Source of the DNA: an uncultured Pelagibacteraceae bacterium
GTDB taxonomy: Bacteria; Pseudomonadota; Alphaproteobacteria; Pelagibacterales; Pelagibacteraceae
Assembly: GCA_902580565.1 (NCBI GenBank)
Contig: CACHLD010000006.1
Location: forward strand, 1-62,919
Direction of reading: 5' to 3'
DNA: 62,919 nt
Shown here: positions 53,551 through 62,825 of the stretch, one piece after another
How the letters are laid out: each line of letters starts with the position of its first letter
Numbering within the stretch: position 1 is the stretch's first letter
The notes under the pieces: model-generated
The model's input: the letters and a program-made list of their open reading frames with translations, nothing else
The model's database searches: none
Told to the model about the DNA's origin: nothing
Made by a program: the position numbers and the translations under genes

Positions 53551-54748
53551 ATCTGAATTTCCTATATTTAAACAAAAAATAAATGGTAAACCTTTGGTTT
53601 ATCTTGACAGTGCTAATTCTTCTCAAAAGCCACAAACGGTTATCAATAGCATGTCAAGTTTTTATGAAACTGAATTTTCTAATGTAGGAAGAAGTGTTCA
53701 TTCCTTAGCAGTGAAAGCCACAAATAGGTTTGAGGACTCTAGAGATAAAGTGAAAGATTATTTAAATGCTAATGAAAGAGAAGAAATAATTTTTACTAAA
53801 GGTGCTACCGAGTCGATTAATTTAATAGCATCATCATTTGGAGAAAAATTTATTAAAGAAGGAGATGAAATTCTAACGACAGAATTAGAACATCATTCAA
53901 ATTATGTTCCTTGGCATTTTTTAAGACAAAAAAAAGGTGCTATAATTAAATTTGCTCCAGTAAATGAAAACGGAGAAGTTGAAATTGATGAAATTAAAAA
54001 ACTTATAAATTCAAAAACAAAAATCATTGCCATAACTCATATTTCTAATGTTACTGGGACTATAATGCCTATAAAAAACATAGTTGATTTGGCTAAAGAA
54101 AAAAATATTCCTGTTCTAGTAGACGGGACTCAAGGGGCTCCACATTTAGAAATAGATATGCAGGATCTGGGTTGTGATTTTTACGCTATATCCTGCCATA
54201 AAATGTATGGTCCAAATGGACTAGGAATATTATATGCGAAGAAAAAATGGTTAGATGAACTTCCACCTTATCAAGGTGGAGGTGGAATGATAAGTGAAGT
54301 ATTAAAAGAAAAAGTAACTTTTGCTGAAACACCAACTAAGTTTGAAGCTGGTACTATGCAAACCGCTGAAGTAGTTGCCTTTTCTGAGGCAATTAAATTT
54401 ATCCAAGAGCTAGGAATTAAAAATATCCAAAACCATGAAAACGAAATTATGGAATATGGTATTGAAAAATTAAAAAAGAATAATTCGGTAAATATTATTG
54501 GCGATCCAAAGGACAGAGGTTCAGTGATATGTTTTACCATGAAAGGTATACACCCTCATGATATCGCTACAATTCTTGACGAAGATGGTGTTGCTATAAG
54601 AGCAGGACACCATTGTTGTCAAATTTTGCATGATAAGTTAGGTATGCCTGCAACTGCGAGAGCTTCACTTGGAGTTTATAATTCAAAAGAAGATATAGAT
54701 ATATTAAGTGATGCTATAAATAATTGTAAAAAGATTTTTAAAGTTTAA
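53531..54748 (+). CDS. sufS: cysteine desulfurase SufS
   Basis: PLP enzyme that delivers sulfur from cysteine. It has 405 residues, class II (SufS/CsdA). PLP-binding Lys in AISCHKMYGPNG, the TELEHHSNYVPW motif, and the catalytic Cys in RAGHHCCQIL followed by RASLGVYNSKEDID. It starts inside the sufD end and is followed directly by the SufU-like gene. Confidence 0.97.
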   Translation: MNIKNIKSEFPIFKQKINGKPLVYLDSANSSQKPQTVINSMSSFYETEFSNVGRSVHSLAVKATNRFEDSRDKVKDYLNANEREEIIFTKGATESINLIASSFGEKFIKEGDEILTTELEHHSNYVPWHFLRQKKGAIIKFAPVNENGEVEIDEIKKLINSKTKIIAITHISNVTGTIMPIKNIVDLAKEKNIPVLVDGTQGAPHLEIDMQDLGCDFYAISCHKMYGPNGLGILYAKKKWLDELPPYQGGGGMISEVLKEKVTFAETPTKFEAGTMQTAEVVAFSEAIKFIQELGIKNIQNHENEIMEYGIEKLKKNNSVNIIGDPKDRGSVICFTMKGIHPHDIATILDEDGVAIRAGHHCCQILHDKLGMPATARASLGVYNSKEDIDILSDAINNCKKIFKV

Positions 54749-55192
54749 ATGGATTTAAAAGAACTATATCAAGAGATAATATTGGATCATGCAAAGAATC
54801 CCCGAAATAAAGGGAAATGTGATGGATACAACCACGATGCAAAAGCGCATAACCCATTGTGTGGTGATAAGGTTCATATTTACGCAAAACTAGATGAAAA
54901 TAAAAATCTTTCTGGGATAAGCTTTGAAGGAGAGGGGTGTGCAATTTCTTTAGCTTCAGCATCTATACTTACCGATACTTTAAAGGGAAGAGATTTACAA
55001 TTTTCAAAGAGAGTAACCGATGACTTTTTAAACATGTTAAAGAATAAATCAAAAATTACTTTAAATAGCCTATCTGAAGATCAAGTTACAACTATTTCCT
55101 CATTATCGGGAGTTCAAGAGTTTCCTATGAGAATAAAATGTGCAACTATGGCTTGGCATACGCTGTTAGCTGCTCTAGAGAAAAAAGGATAA
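54749..55192 (+). CDS. sufU: SufU/IscU-like scaffold or sulfur acceptor
   Basis: 147 residues. Three Cys typical of the SufU/IscU family are present: NPLCGDKVHIY, GEGCAISLASAS and RIKCATMAWHTL. The stretch between the second and third Cys is longer than in IscU, which is the mark of SufU, the zinc-dependent sulfur acceptor of SufS. Directly follows sufS. Confidence 0.92.
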   Translation: MDLKELYQEIILDHAKNPRNKGKCDGYNHDAKAHNPLCGDKVHIYAKLDENKNLSGISFEGEGCAISLASASILTDTLKGRDLQFSKRVTDDFLNMLKNKSKITLNSLSEDQVTTISSLSGVQEFPMRIKCATMAWHTLLAALEKKG

Positions 55193-55194
55193 TT

Positions 55195-55497
55195 ATGAGT
55201 GATTTAAAAGATAGAGTAATTTCAGAAATTAAAAAGATTTACGATCCTGAGATCCCTGTGAATATTTATGAACTTGGCCTAATTTACAAGATAGAAATTG
55301 ATGATGATAAAAAAGTTGATATAGAGATGACCTTAACTTCACCAAATTGTCCAGTAGCAGAGAGTTTGCCAAATTCAGTAAAAGATAATATATTGAAAGT
55401 TGATGGCATTAAGGACGTTAATTTAAAATTAGTTTGGGATCCTCCTTGGAGTAAAGACAAAATGTCTGAAGCGGCTAAATTAGAATTAAATCTATGA
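55195..55497 (+). CDS. sufT: SufT-like MIP18/DUF59 protein
   Basis: 100 residues from the ATG at 55195; the frame is open further upstream but that part is the overlapping SufU frame. DUF59 pattern: YDPEIPVNIYELGLIYKIEI, MTLTSPNCPVAESLP with the conserved Cys, and LVWDPPWSKDKMSEAAK. Members of this family help mature or transfer Fe-S clusters. Overlaps the next gene by 4 bases. Confidence 0.92.
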   Translation: MSDLKDRVISEIKKIYDPEIPVNIYELGLIYKIEIDDDKKVDIEMTLTSPNCPVAESLPNSVKDNILKVDGIKDVNLKLVWDPPWSKDKMSEAAKLELNL

Positions 55498-55829
55498 GTG
55501 AGCAAATAATTAAATTAAGTAACAATGCGGTAAATAGAATTAAAGAAATAATGTCTAAGGCCGAAAACTCTACCATAGGTGTAAGGGTTGGAGTAAAATC
55601 TGGAGGTTGTGCAGGTATGTCTTACATTATGGAGTATGCAAAAGATGTGAGACCTAACGAGGAAGTAATTGAGGATAAAGGAGTTAAAGTTTTAATAGAC
55701 CCAAAAGCCATAATGTATTTATTAGGAACAGAGATGGATTATAAGAAAGAAAATTTTTCTTCACAGTTTGTATTTAACAATCCCAATGAAACCGAAAGAT
55801 GTGGATGTGGAGAGTCTTTTAAAGTTTAA
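55494..55829 (+). CDS. sufA: A-type Fe-S carrier (SufA/IscA/HesB family)
   Basis: 111 residues. The three cluster-binding Cys of A-type carriers are visible: GVKSGGCAGMSY and RCGCGESFKV at the C-terminus. Could equally be called IscA or ErpA; the position at the end of the suf operon suggests SufA. Convergent with glnA, sharing TTAA. Confidence 0.93.
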   Translation: MSEQIIKLSNNAVNRIKEIMSKAENSTIGVRVGVKSGGCAGMSYIMEYAKDVRPNEEVIEDKGVKVLIDPKAIMYLLGTEMDYKKENFSSQFVFNNPNETERCGCGESFKV

Positions 55830-57232
55830 CCACTATAATACATTTCAAATTCTATAGGATGAGGTGTATGTTCAAACTTGTAAATTTCTTGAAATTTTAA
55901 ATCAATATAAGCGTCTATCTGATCATCTGTAAATACTCCGCCCTGAGTTAAGAATTTTCTATCTTTATCTAGACTTTGCATAGCTTCTCTTAATGAGCCA
56001 CATACTGTTGGTAATTTTTTAACTTCACCTTCAGATAATGTATATAAATCTTTATCGAAAGATTTACCTGGGTCGATTTTATTCTTAATTCCATCAATTC
56101 CTGCCATTAACATTGAAGCAAATGTTAAATAAGGGTTTCCAGCAGCATCTGGAAATCTAATTTCCATTCTCGCGGCTTTAGGATTATTTATTATTGGAAT
56201 TCTACATGAAGCAGATCTATTTCTTGCCGAATATGCTAAAATTACAGGAGCCTCAAAACCAGGTATTAATCTTTTATAGCTGTTTGTAGTCGCATTAGAA
56301 AAAGCATTTATAGCTTTGGCATGTTTTAAAATTCCTCCTATGTAGTATAAAGCAGTTTTAGATAATCCAGAGTATTCTTTACCCATAAATACTGGCGTGC
56401 TTCCTTTCCAAATTGATTGGTGACAGTGCATACCAGATCCATTATCACCTTTAACAGGTTTAGGCATGAAAGTAGCTGTTTTACCAAAAGAGTGTGTAAC
56501 CATTTGAACTGCGTATTTATAGAGTTGAAGATTATCTGCCATGTTAGTTAATGTTCCAAAATACATACCCAACTCGTGTTGGCTTGGGGCAACCTCGTGG
56601 TGATGTTTTTCTACTTTAACACCCATATCTTTAAGAGCTTTTAAATATTCTCCTCTCATATCTTGGGCGCTATCAACAGGTGGGACAGGAAAATATCCTC
56701 CTTTAATTCCTGGTCTGTGACCCATGTTACCATTTTCATATTTTTTTCCAGTATTGTACGGACCTTCAGAACTATCGATGCTAAAACTTGTTTCGTTCAT
56801 ATCATTTTTATACCTAACATCATCGAACACAAAAAATTCTGGTTCGGGACCAAAATAAGATTTATCTCCAATTCCAGATTTTTTTAGATATGCCTCTGCT
56901 TTTTTTGCAGTGCCTCTTGGATCTCTCTCGTATGGATCTTTTTTTACCGCATCATGAATATCGCAAAAAATATTAAGTGTTGTATGAGAGTTAAACGGAT
57001 CGATAATTGGTCTAGATAAGTCAGGTTTTAAAAGCATGTCTGACTGATTAATAGCTTTCCAACCAGCAATTGATGAGCCATCAAAAAACACGCCATCATT
57101 TAGTAGATCATCGTCAACAACGGTAGCATCCATTGTTACATGTTGAAGCTTACCCCTCGGATCTGTGAACCTCAAATCAACAAACTCTACTTGTTTGTCT
57201 TTCATTAACTTAAGAATATTTTTAGAGCTCAT
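55826..57232 (-). CDS. glnA: glutamine synthetase type I
   Basis: Assimilates ammonium into glutamine. It has 468 residues, GSI-beta size. Motifs: VDLRFTDPRGKLQHVT at the N-terminus, FDGSSIAGWKAI, the ATP site KPVKGDNGSGMHCHQSIWK, NRSASCRIP, and the Tyr of the adenylylation loop in DKDLYTLSE. The latter suggests GlnE-type control is possible, though no glnE or glnB is in the window. Confidence 0.97.
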   Translation of the reverse strand: MSSKNILKLMKDKQVEFVDLRFTDPRGKLQHVTMDATVVDDDLLNDGVFFDGSSIAGWKAINQSDMLLKPDLSRPIIDPFNSHTTLNIFCDIHDAVKKDPYERDPRGTAKKAEAYLKKSGIGDKSYFGPEPEFFVFDDVRYKNDMNETSFSIDSSEGPYNTGKKYENGNMGHRPGIKGGYFPVPPVDSAQDMRGEYLKALKDMGVKVEKHHHEVAPSQHELGMYFGTLTNMADNLQLYKYAVQMVTHSFGKTATFMPKPVKGDNGSGMHCHQSIWKGSTPVFMGKEYSGLSKTALYYIGGILKHAKAINAFSNATTNSYKRLIPGFEAPVILAYSARNRSASCRIPIINNPKAARMEIRFPDAAGNPYLTFASMLMAGIDGIKNKIDPGKSFDKDLYTLSEGEVKKLPTVCGSLREAMQSLDKDRKFLTQGGVFTDDQIDAYIDLKFQEIYKFEHTPHPIEFEMYYSG

Positions 57233-57299
57233 TTTATCTTATGTCTTTTATAAATGGTTAAATTTTTCATTGAACATACATAAGTATTGCTTTCAATAT

Positions 57300-57328
57300 A
57301 TAATAATTAGTATATATCAGCTATGCAA
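57300..57328 (-). promoter_or_regulatory. weak candidate promoter of glnA
   Basis: Minus strand: TTGCAT (57328-57323), 17-base spacer, TATTAT (57305-57300). The expected leader is about 60 bases. The -35 is poor. I see no sigma54-type (GG-N10-GC) promoter in the 124-base gap between glnA and the divergent transporter gene. Confidence 0.25.
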
Positions 57329-57356
57329 TTTATTCATAATACAATCTGTACTTGAA

Positions 57357-58265
57357 ATGAGAGAAGCAAAATCCATTGATATTTTATTACTAACATTACT
57401 TGGTATTATTTGGGGCTCCTCATTTTTTAATATTAAAATCGCAACTTATTCATATGAAGCTTTTACTTTAGCTTTAATAAGAGTCATTTTCGCAAGTGTA
57501 CCTTTAATTTTACTATGCAAATATAAAAAAATAAAGATTCAAGCTTTCTCAAAAAACTGGAAACCTTATGCAATAATTGGTCTTTGCAACATAGCAATAC
57601 CTTTTACCTTAATTGCAATAGGCACAAGTCAAATTAATAGCTACTTAGCGGCTATGTTAATGAGCACGACACCAATGAGTGGATCTATACTCGCACATTT
57701 TTTTACCAAAGATGAAAAAATAACTTTTTTTAAATCAATAGGCATTTTAATTGGTTTTGCAGGAGTAATTTTCTTATTTTTTGACAATTTGATAATAAAT
57801 AAAAATAATTACATTTATGCTTTAATAACAATTTTAGGATCTACTTTTTACTCTATAGGCGGGATAATGACTTTAAAATTAAAGAAAGAAGGAAATGAAA
57901 ATGTAACAACCTCAACTACTTTATGGTCAATAATTTTCCTTTTTCCATTGGCTATAATTTTTGAAAGTCCTTGGGAGTTAAAGCCAACTCTAGGTTCAAC
58001 TTTGTCTTTACTTTACCTTGGAGTCGTTGCAACTGGATTAGCTTGGTTAATTAGATTTAGAATTTTAACTGTAAATGGCATAGTATTTCAAACTCAAGTA
58101 GCCTATTTGATTCCTATATTTGGTGTTTTGTTTGGATATTTTTTAATGGAAGAAGTAATAACTTGGAGAGTTTTAATTTCATTAGTTGTTATTATATTAG
58201 GTATTTATATTGTAAAAAAAAATAATAAAGGTATAAAAAATTATAATGGAACCAGAGTCAATTGA
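57357..58265 (+). CDS. EamA/DMT superfamily transporter
   Basis: 302 residues from the ATG at 57357 (MREAKSIDILLLTLLGIIWG); the frame is open back to 57165 but that part overlaps glnA and has no membrane character. Ten predicted helices in two EamA repeats, each beginning with the typical LLGIIWGSSFF and ITILGSTFYSIGGI segments. The C-terminus ends with a Lys/Asn tail. Substrate cannot be inferred. Overlaps the next gene by 20 bases. Confidence 0.9.
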   Translation: MREAKSIDILLLTLLGIIWGSSFFNIKIATYSYEAFTLALIRVIFASVPLILLCKYKKIKIQAFSKNWKPYAIIGLCNIAIPFTLIAIGTSQINSYLAAMLMSTTPMSGSILAHFFTKDEKITFFKSIGILIGFAGVIFLFFDNLIINKNNYIYALITILGSTFYSIGGIMTLKLKKEGNENVTTSTTLWSIIFLFPLAIIFESPWELKPTLGSTLSLLYLGVVATGLAWLIRFRILTVNGIVFQTQVAYLIPIFGVLFGYFLMEEVITWRVLISLVVIILGIYIVKKNNKGIKNYNGTRVN

Positions 58266-59313
58266 ATTAGGTTTTTTATCAGTCTTTGCATTGATCACAT
58301 TTTTTATTTTTTTAATATTAGAAATTTATTCAAAAAAAACAAAAGAAGGAGTCCTAATAGATGAAGATTTTAGTAAACCACAAGCGTTTCATGAAAAACC
58401 AATTTCTCGAATTGGCGGTATAGGATGTTTTGTTTCTTTAATGATATTTATTTGGATTTACTATCTATTATATAATGAGATTTTATATGAGTACACATTC
58501 ATCGGCTTAAGCTTATTTTTAATTGGATACTTAGATGACTTAAAATTTAAATTAAGTCCTAATTTAAGGTTGATTTTTATGATAATTTCTTTGCTGTTCT
58601 TCATTAATTATTTTTCAGTTGAAATCCAAAATCTAGATATTTTCTTTTTGAAATTTTGGCTAGAAAATAAAATGTTATCTAATATTTTTGTCCTTATTTG
58701 TTTCTTATTTGTGGTTAATGGAGCAAATTTGATTGACGGATTTAATGGTCTTTTATGTATTAATTTAATTATTGTGAATTCAGTATTATTATTTTTAAAT
58801 TTAAATGCCAATCATCTTGAATTCGCATTTTTCTTAACTGGTCAAATTATAATTCTTGTTGCTTTTTTATTATTTAATTTTCCTAAAGCAAAGATTTTTT
58901 TAGGAGATAGCGGGTCTTATTTACTTGGATCAATAGTAGCATTAAATGTTATTTTAACGAATAATCTAAACCCACAAATTTCTTCTTTTTTCTTTTGTAT
59001 TTTATTATTTTATTTGTTTTTTGAGGTATTCTTTTCTTTTATAAGAAAAATATATCAAAAAAAATCACCAGTTCGACCTGATGATATCCATTTACACATG
59101 CTAAGTTTTAAAAAAATTGATAAAGGTTTAGAGTCTGAAAAGGCAAATTATCTCAATTCTACATTAATTAATCTCATTTATTCTGCCCTTGTTCTTCCTA
59201 GTATTTATTTTGCTGATAATAGTTTAGTATGTAAGTACTGGTTTTTTAGCTTAATGTTAATTTATACAATATTTTATATTCGACTTTATCGTTTAAAAAT
59301 AAAATCAGTTTGA
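58246..59313 (+). CDS. WecA/MraY-like sugar-phosphate transferase
   Basis: Membrane enzyme that moves a sugar-1-phosphate onto a polyprenyl phosphate, probably starting surface polysaccharide synthesis. It has 355 residues with about 10-11 helices. Motifs of the glycosyltransferase 4 family: GYLDDLKFKLSP (Asp-Asp), NGANLIDGFNGL, FLGDSGSYLLG, and RPDDIHLHML (HxH-like). The sugar is not known; mraY itself would lie in the cell-wall cluster. The tRNA-Leu gene follows 27 bases later. Confidence 0.88.
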   Translation: MEPESIELGFLSVFALITFFIFLILEIYSKKTKEGVLIDEDFSKPQAFHEKPISRIGGIGCFVSLMIFIWIYYLLYNEILYEYTFIGLSLFLIGYLDDLKFKLSPNLRLIFMIISLLFFINYFSVEIQNLDIFFLKFWLENKMLSNIFVLICFLFVVNGANLIDGFNGLLCINLIIVNSVLLFLNLNANHLEFAFFLTGQIIILVAFLLFNFPKAKIFLGDSGSYLLGSIVALNVILTNNLNPQISSFFFCILLFYLFFEVFFSFIRKIYQKKSPVRPDDIHLHMLSFKKIDKGLESEKANYLNSTLINLIYSALVLPSIYFADNSLVCKYWFFSLMLIYTIFYIRLYRLKIKSV

Positions 59314-59340
59314 TATATAGAGCCTCGATTATTAATTATA

Positions 59341-59425
59341 GGGCAAGTGGCGGAATTGGTATACGCGCTGGTCTTAGAAACCAGTGCCGCAAGGCTTAAG
59401 AGTTCGAGTCTCTTCTTGCCCACCA
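59341..59425 (+). tRNA. tRNA-Leu(UAG)
   Basis: 85-base class II tRNA. Acceptor stem GGGCAAG pairs with CTTGCCC (59415-59421), followed by A and an encoded CCA (59423-59425). Anticodon stem CTGGT/ACCAG encloses loop CTTAGAA, anticodon TAG at 59375-59377. A variable arm and the TTCGAGTC T-loop are present. The tig start codon follows 8 bases after the CCA. Confidence 0.97.
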
Positions 59426-59433
59426 AATAAAAT

Positions 59434-60807
59434 ATGAAGATAACAGTACAATCAAAAAAAGGTCTTAGAACAGTTCTCTCGATAATTGTCGACAAAAAAA
59501 CTATTCAAGATAAGATGAATAAAAGATTATTGGAGTTGCAAAAAGAGATAAAATTAAAAGGTTTTAGAGAAGGCAAGGTTCCACCTTCGATCATAAAAAA
59601 TCAATTTGGAAAATCAATTTATGGAGAAGTAGTTGACAAAATTTTAAGGGAGACTTCGGCTAAAGCTATAGAGGAAAAAAAAATAAAAATTGCCGGACAA
59701 CCTAAAATAGATTTAAAGACTTTCGGAGAAGGCAAGGACTTAAATTACGAACTTCAAATTGATCAACTCCCTAAAATTAATTTAGAGCCTTTTAGTAAAT
59801 TTAAAGCTACCGAATATAAAGTAAAGATTGAAGAAAAGATAATTGACGAAAAATTAAAAGAAATATCAGTTCAAAATAAAAAATTTGAAGAAAAAAAGGA
59901 TGATGAAAAGGCTAAAATGGGAGATCAAGTAGTATTTGATTACTCAGCTACAATAGAAGAAAAAAAATTTGAAGGAAGTGAAGGCAAAGGAGTTCAAATA
60001 GAATTAGGTAAAGACTTATTTTTGAAAGGATTTGACGAGCAATTAGTGGGAGTTAAAAAAAATGATATTAAAAAAATAAATTCAATCTTGCCCCCCAATC
60101 ATCCAAAGAAAGAATTGGCTAATAAAAAAACAATATTTGAATGCAAAATATTAAAAGTGCAATATTCTGTAGAAAATAAAATTGATAATAGTTTTGCTAA
60201 AAGCATGGGGGCAAAAGATTTAAATGATTTAAAAAAGTTGGTAGAAAATCAAATTTCAAGTCAGTACTCACAAGCTTTAAATTCAATTACCAAAAAAGAA
60301 ATATTAGACCAGATAGAAGAAAATCATCAGCTTGATTTACCTAAAAATATGATTGATCAAGAAGTTTCTATTATGACACAAAATTTGAAAGCAGAGGAAA
60401 AAGAAAAACACAGAATTAATAATGAAAAAATTGCTAAATCTAGAATTAAATTAGGTTTAATCTTAAATGAATATGGAGAAAAAAATAGTTTAAAAGTTAC
60501 AGACGAAGAAGTAAAAGGTGAGATTGAAAAACAAATTAAAGGTATGCCTGGACAAGAGAAAATGATTTTAGAATATTACCAAAAAAATCCAAATGCGTCT
60601 CAAAGTTTACGTGGTTCACTTTACGAAGAAAAGATAATTAATTTAATTAAGTCAAAAATCAAAATTAATATTAAAGGTGTAAATTCTAAAGAGGCTGAAA
60701 AAATTATTTCTGAATTTAATAAGCCTAGATCAGAACAGTCTAATACAAAAACATCTAGTTCTCCGGATAAAAATAAAGTAAAATCAAAAAAAATTAGTAA
60801 AAAGTAA
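59434..60807 (+). CDS. tig: trigger factor
   Basis: Ribosome-bound chaperone and peptidyl-prolyl isomerase. It has 457 residues. The ribosome-docking loop [12 protein letters not shown] is near residue 45. The FKBP domain (about 150-240) has [13 protein letters not shown] and [13 protein letters not shown]. The C-terminal chaperone arms end in a Lys/Ser-rich tail. First protein gene of tig-clpP-clpX-lon, placed directly behind tRNA-Leu. Confidence 0.95.
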   Translation: MKITVQSKKGLRTVLSIIVDKKTIQDKMNKRLLELQKEIKLKGFREGKVPPSIIKNQFGKSIYGEVVDKILRETSAKAIEEKKIKIAGQPKIDLKTFGEGKDLNYELQIDQLPKINLEPFSKFKATEYKVKIEEKIIDEKLKEISVQNKKFEEKKDDEKAKMGDQVVFDYSATIEEKKFEGSEGKGVQIELGKDLFLKGFDEQLVGVKKNDIKKINSILPPNHPKKELANKKTIFECKILKVQYSVENKIDNSFAKSMGAKDLNDLKKLVENQISSQYSQALNSITKKEILDQIEENHQLDLPKNMIDQEVSIMTQNLKAEEKEKHRINNEKIAKSRIKLGLILNEYGEKNSLKVTDEEVKGEIEKQIKGMPGQEKMILEYYQKNPNASQSLRGSLYEEKIINLIKSKIKINIKGVNSKEAEKIISEFNKPRSEQSNTKTSSSPDKNKVKSKKISKK

Positions 60808-60830
60808 CCAATAGTTGTATAAGTCGTCTT

Positions 60831-61442
60831 ATGAGTCGCGATTTTGAAGAACAAATGAATAATCTTATTCCTATGGTTGTTGAACAAACAAGCAAAGGGG
60901 AAAGAGCTTATGACATTTATTCAAGACTATTAAAGGAAAGAATAGTTTTTTTAGTTGGCCCAGTGAATGACTCCGTCGCTTCTTTGGTTACAGCACAACT
61001 TTTATTTTTAGAGTCAGAAAATCCTAATAAAGAAATAAATTTTTATATTAATAGTCCAGGAGGTTTAGTTACAGCGGGTCTAGGTATTTATGATACGATG
61101 CAATATATTAATTCACCAGTATCAACTTTATGTATAGGCCAAGCATCTTCAATGGGATCTTTTTTATTAGCTGCAGGCGAAAAAGGTAAAAGATATTCTC
61201 TACCAAATTCAAGAATTATGGTGCATCAACCCTCTGCGGGCTTTCAAGGTCAAGCCACAGATATTCAAATTCACGCTAAAGAAATACTTGCATTAAAGGA
61301 AAGATTAAATAAAATTTATTCAAAACATACTGGCAAATCGGTAGACGAAATAGCAAAAGCTTTAGAAAGAGATAATTTCATGACCGCTGAAGATGCAAAA
61401 AAATTTGGTTTGATAGACTCTGTTGTGGAAAAAAGAAAATAA
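60831..61442 (+). CDS. clpP: ATP-dependent Clp protease proteolytic subunit
   Basis: Serine protease that degrades proteins fed by ClpX. It has 203 residues. Catalytic Ser107 in [11 protein letters not shown], His132 in IMVHQPSAG, and Asp in [29 protein letters not shown] and the N-terminal [19 protein letters not shown] are typical. It lies 23 bases after tig. Confidence 0.97.
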   Translation: MSRDFEEQMNNLIPMVVEQTSKGERAYDIYSRLLKERIVFLVGPVNDSVASLVTAQLLFLESENPNKEINFYINSPGGLVTAGLGIYDTMQYINSPVSTLCIGQASSMGSFLLAAGEKGKRYSLPNSRIMVHQPSAGFQGQATDIQIHAKEILALKERLNKIYSKHTGKSVDEIAKALERDNFMTAEDAKKFGLIDSVVEKRK

Positions 61443-61475
61443 AGCACAATATATGGGTTTGTTTGCAACTTCAGC

Positions 61476-61504
61476 TTGATAAGATTATTTCAGACATTTA
61501 ATAT
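61476..61504 (+). promoter_or_regulatory. candidate promoter of clpX
   Basis: -35 TTGATA (61476-61481), 17-base spacer, -10 TAATAT (61499-61504), in the 79-base gap between clpP and clpX. An alternative heat-shock reading (CTTGATA with CATTTA further down) has too short a spacer. Motif inspection only. Confidence 0.35.
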
Positions 61505-61521
61505 AGGGTTATTGATTCGTT

Positions 61522-62775
61522 ATGACTGAAAAAAATAATAAAAATATTCTTTACTGTTCTTTTTGTGGAAAAAGCCAACACGAGGTAAGAAAACTTATAG
61601 CTGGTCCCACAGTTTTTATTTGTGATGAATGCGTCGAACTTTGTATGGATATTATTAAAGAAGAGAATAAAAGTTCTTTAGTAAAACACCAAGATGGAGT
61701 TCCAACACCTAAAGAAATATGCAATGTCTTAGACGACTATGTAATTGGTCAAAAGTTTGCAAAAGAAATTTTATCGGTAGCAGTTCATAATCATTACAAA
61801 AGATTAAATCATGATACTAAAAGCAATAAAGATATAGAACTTTCTAAATCAAATATACTATTAGTTGGACCTACAGGATGTGGTAAAACTTTATTAGCAC
61901 AAACTTTAGCGAGAATTTTAGATGTTCCCTTTACTATGGCTGATGCCACTACACTAACCGAAGCAGGATACGTGGGTGAAGATGTAGAAAATATTATTCT
62001 TAAACTTCTTCAAGCAGCTGACTATAACGTCGACAAAGCCCAGAGAGGAATAGTTTACATAGATGAAGTTGACAAAATTAGTAGAAAATCTGAAAATCCT
62101 TCTATTACTAGAGATGTCTCTGGAGAGGGAGTCCAACAAGCTTTGCTTAAGATTATGGAAGGTACTATTGCCAGTGTTCCTCCACAAGGCGGCAGAAAAC
62201 ATCCTCAACAAGAATTTTTACAAGTGGATACAACAAATATATTATTCATTTGCGGCGGTGCTTTTGCCGGACTAGACAAACTAATTGATAGCAGGGGTAA
62301 AGGTAGTTCTATTGGTTTTGGTGCCAAAGTTAAAAACTATAAAGAATTACCTCTTTCAGAAATTATGAAACAATTAGAACCCGAAGATTTAATTAAATAT
62401 GGGCTAATACCAGAATTTATCGGAAGAATGCCGATTATAGCAACACTTGATGATTTAGACGAGAAATCATTGGTTAAAATTTTAAAAGAACCAAAAAATT
62501 CTTTAATAAAGCAGTACCAACGATTATTCGAATTTGAAAATGTAACTTTAGAATTTAAAGAAGATGCAATTTCTGAAATTGCAAAAAAAGCTATATCTAA
62601 AAAAACTGGAGCAAGAGGATTAAGATCAATTTTAGAAAATATACTATTAAAAACAATGTTTGAATTGCCTGATATGGAAGACGTAATTAAGGTTACGGTT
62701 GATAAATCTGCAGTAAAAGGCCTTTCAGAACCTATTGTCACATATGGAAAGAAACAATCAACATCAGTAGCCTAA
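61522..62775 (+). CDS. clpX: ATP-dependent Clp protease ATPase subunit ClpX
   Basis: Unfoldase partner of ClpP. It has 417 residues. The N-terminal zinc-binding domain has Cys12, Cys15, Cys34 and Cys37 ([10 protein letters not shown] and FICDECVEL). Walker [13 protein letters not shown], Walker [11 protein letters not shown], pore loop GYVGEDVE, ClpP-contact IGF loop in SSIGFGAKV, and sensor 2 in [10 protein letters not shown]. Confidence 0.97.
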   Translation: MTEKNNKNILYCSFCGKSQHEVRKLIAGPTVFICDECVELCMDIIKEENKSSLVKHQDGVPTPKEICNVLDDYVIGQKFAKEILSVAVHNHYKRLNHDTKSNKDIELSKSNILLVGPTGCGKTLLAQTLARILDVPFTMADATTLTEAGYVGEDVENIILKLLQAADYNVDKAQRGIVYIDEVDKISRKSENPSITRDVSGEGVQQALLKIMEGTIASVPPQGGRKHPQQEFLQVDTTNILFICGGAFAGLDKLIDSRGKGSSIGFGAKVKNYKELPLSEIMKQLEPEDLIKYGLIPEFIGRMPIIATLDDLDEKSLVKILKEPKNSLIKQYQRLFEFENVTLEFKEDAISEIAKKAISKKTGARGLRSILENILLKTMFELPDMEDVIKVTVDKSAVKGLSEPIVTYGKKQSTSVA

Positions 62776-62788
62776 TATTAATTTGTTT

Positions 62789-62817
62789 CTTGAAATTGAC
62801 ATATTAATCATCATATA
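62789..62817 (+). promoter_or_regulatory. predicted RpoH (heat-shock) promoter of lon
   Basis: -35 CTTGAAA (62789-62795) matches the sigma32 consensus fully; a 13-base spacer follows, then CATCATATA (62809-62817), 7 of 9 against CCCCATNTA. lon is a classical sigma32 gene. A sigma70 reading (TTGAAA, 18 bases, TATAAG) is also possible. In both cases transcription would start within a few bases of the ATG, giving an almost leaderless mRNA. Confidence 0.5.
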
Positions 62818-62825
62818 AGTTAATA

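Noticed and set aside
55138-55194. Longer N-terminus for the SufT-like protein
   Set aside because: These codons overlap the end of sufU in another frame. The ATG at 55195 gives the proper DUF59 start.
57165-57356. Longer N-terminus for the EamA transporter
   Set aside because: The extension overlaps the 5' part of glnA antisense and the intergenic region. The first transporter helix begins after the ATG at 57357.
59310-59338. Promoter for tRNA-Leu (TTGATA with an A+T-rich -10)
   Set aside because: Only 3-4 of 6 matches in the -10 at any acceptable spacing, so it was not listed as a feature.
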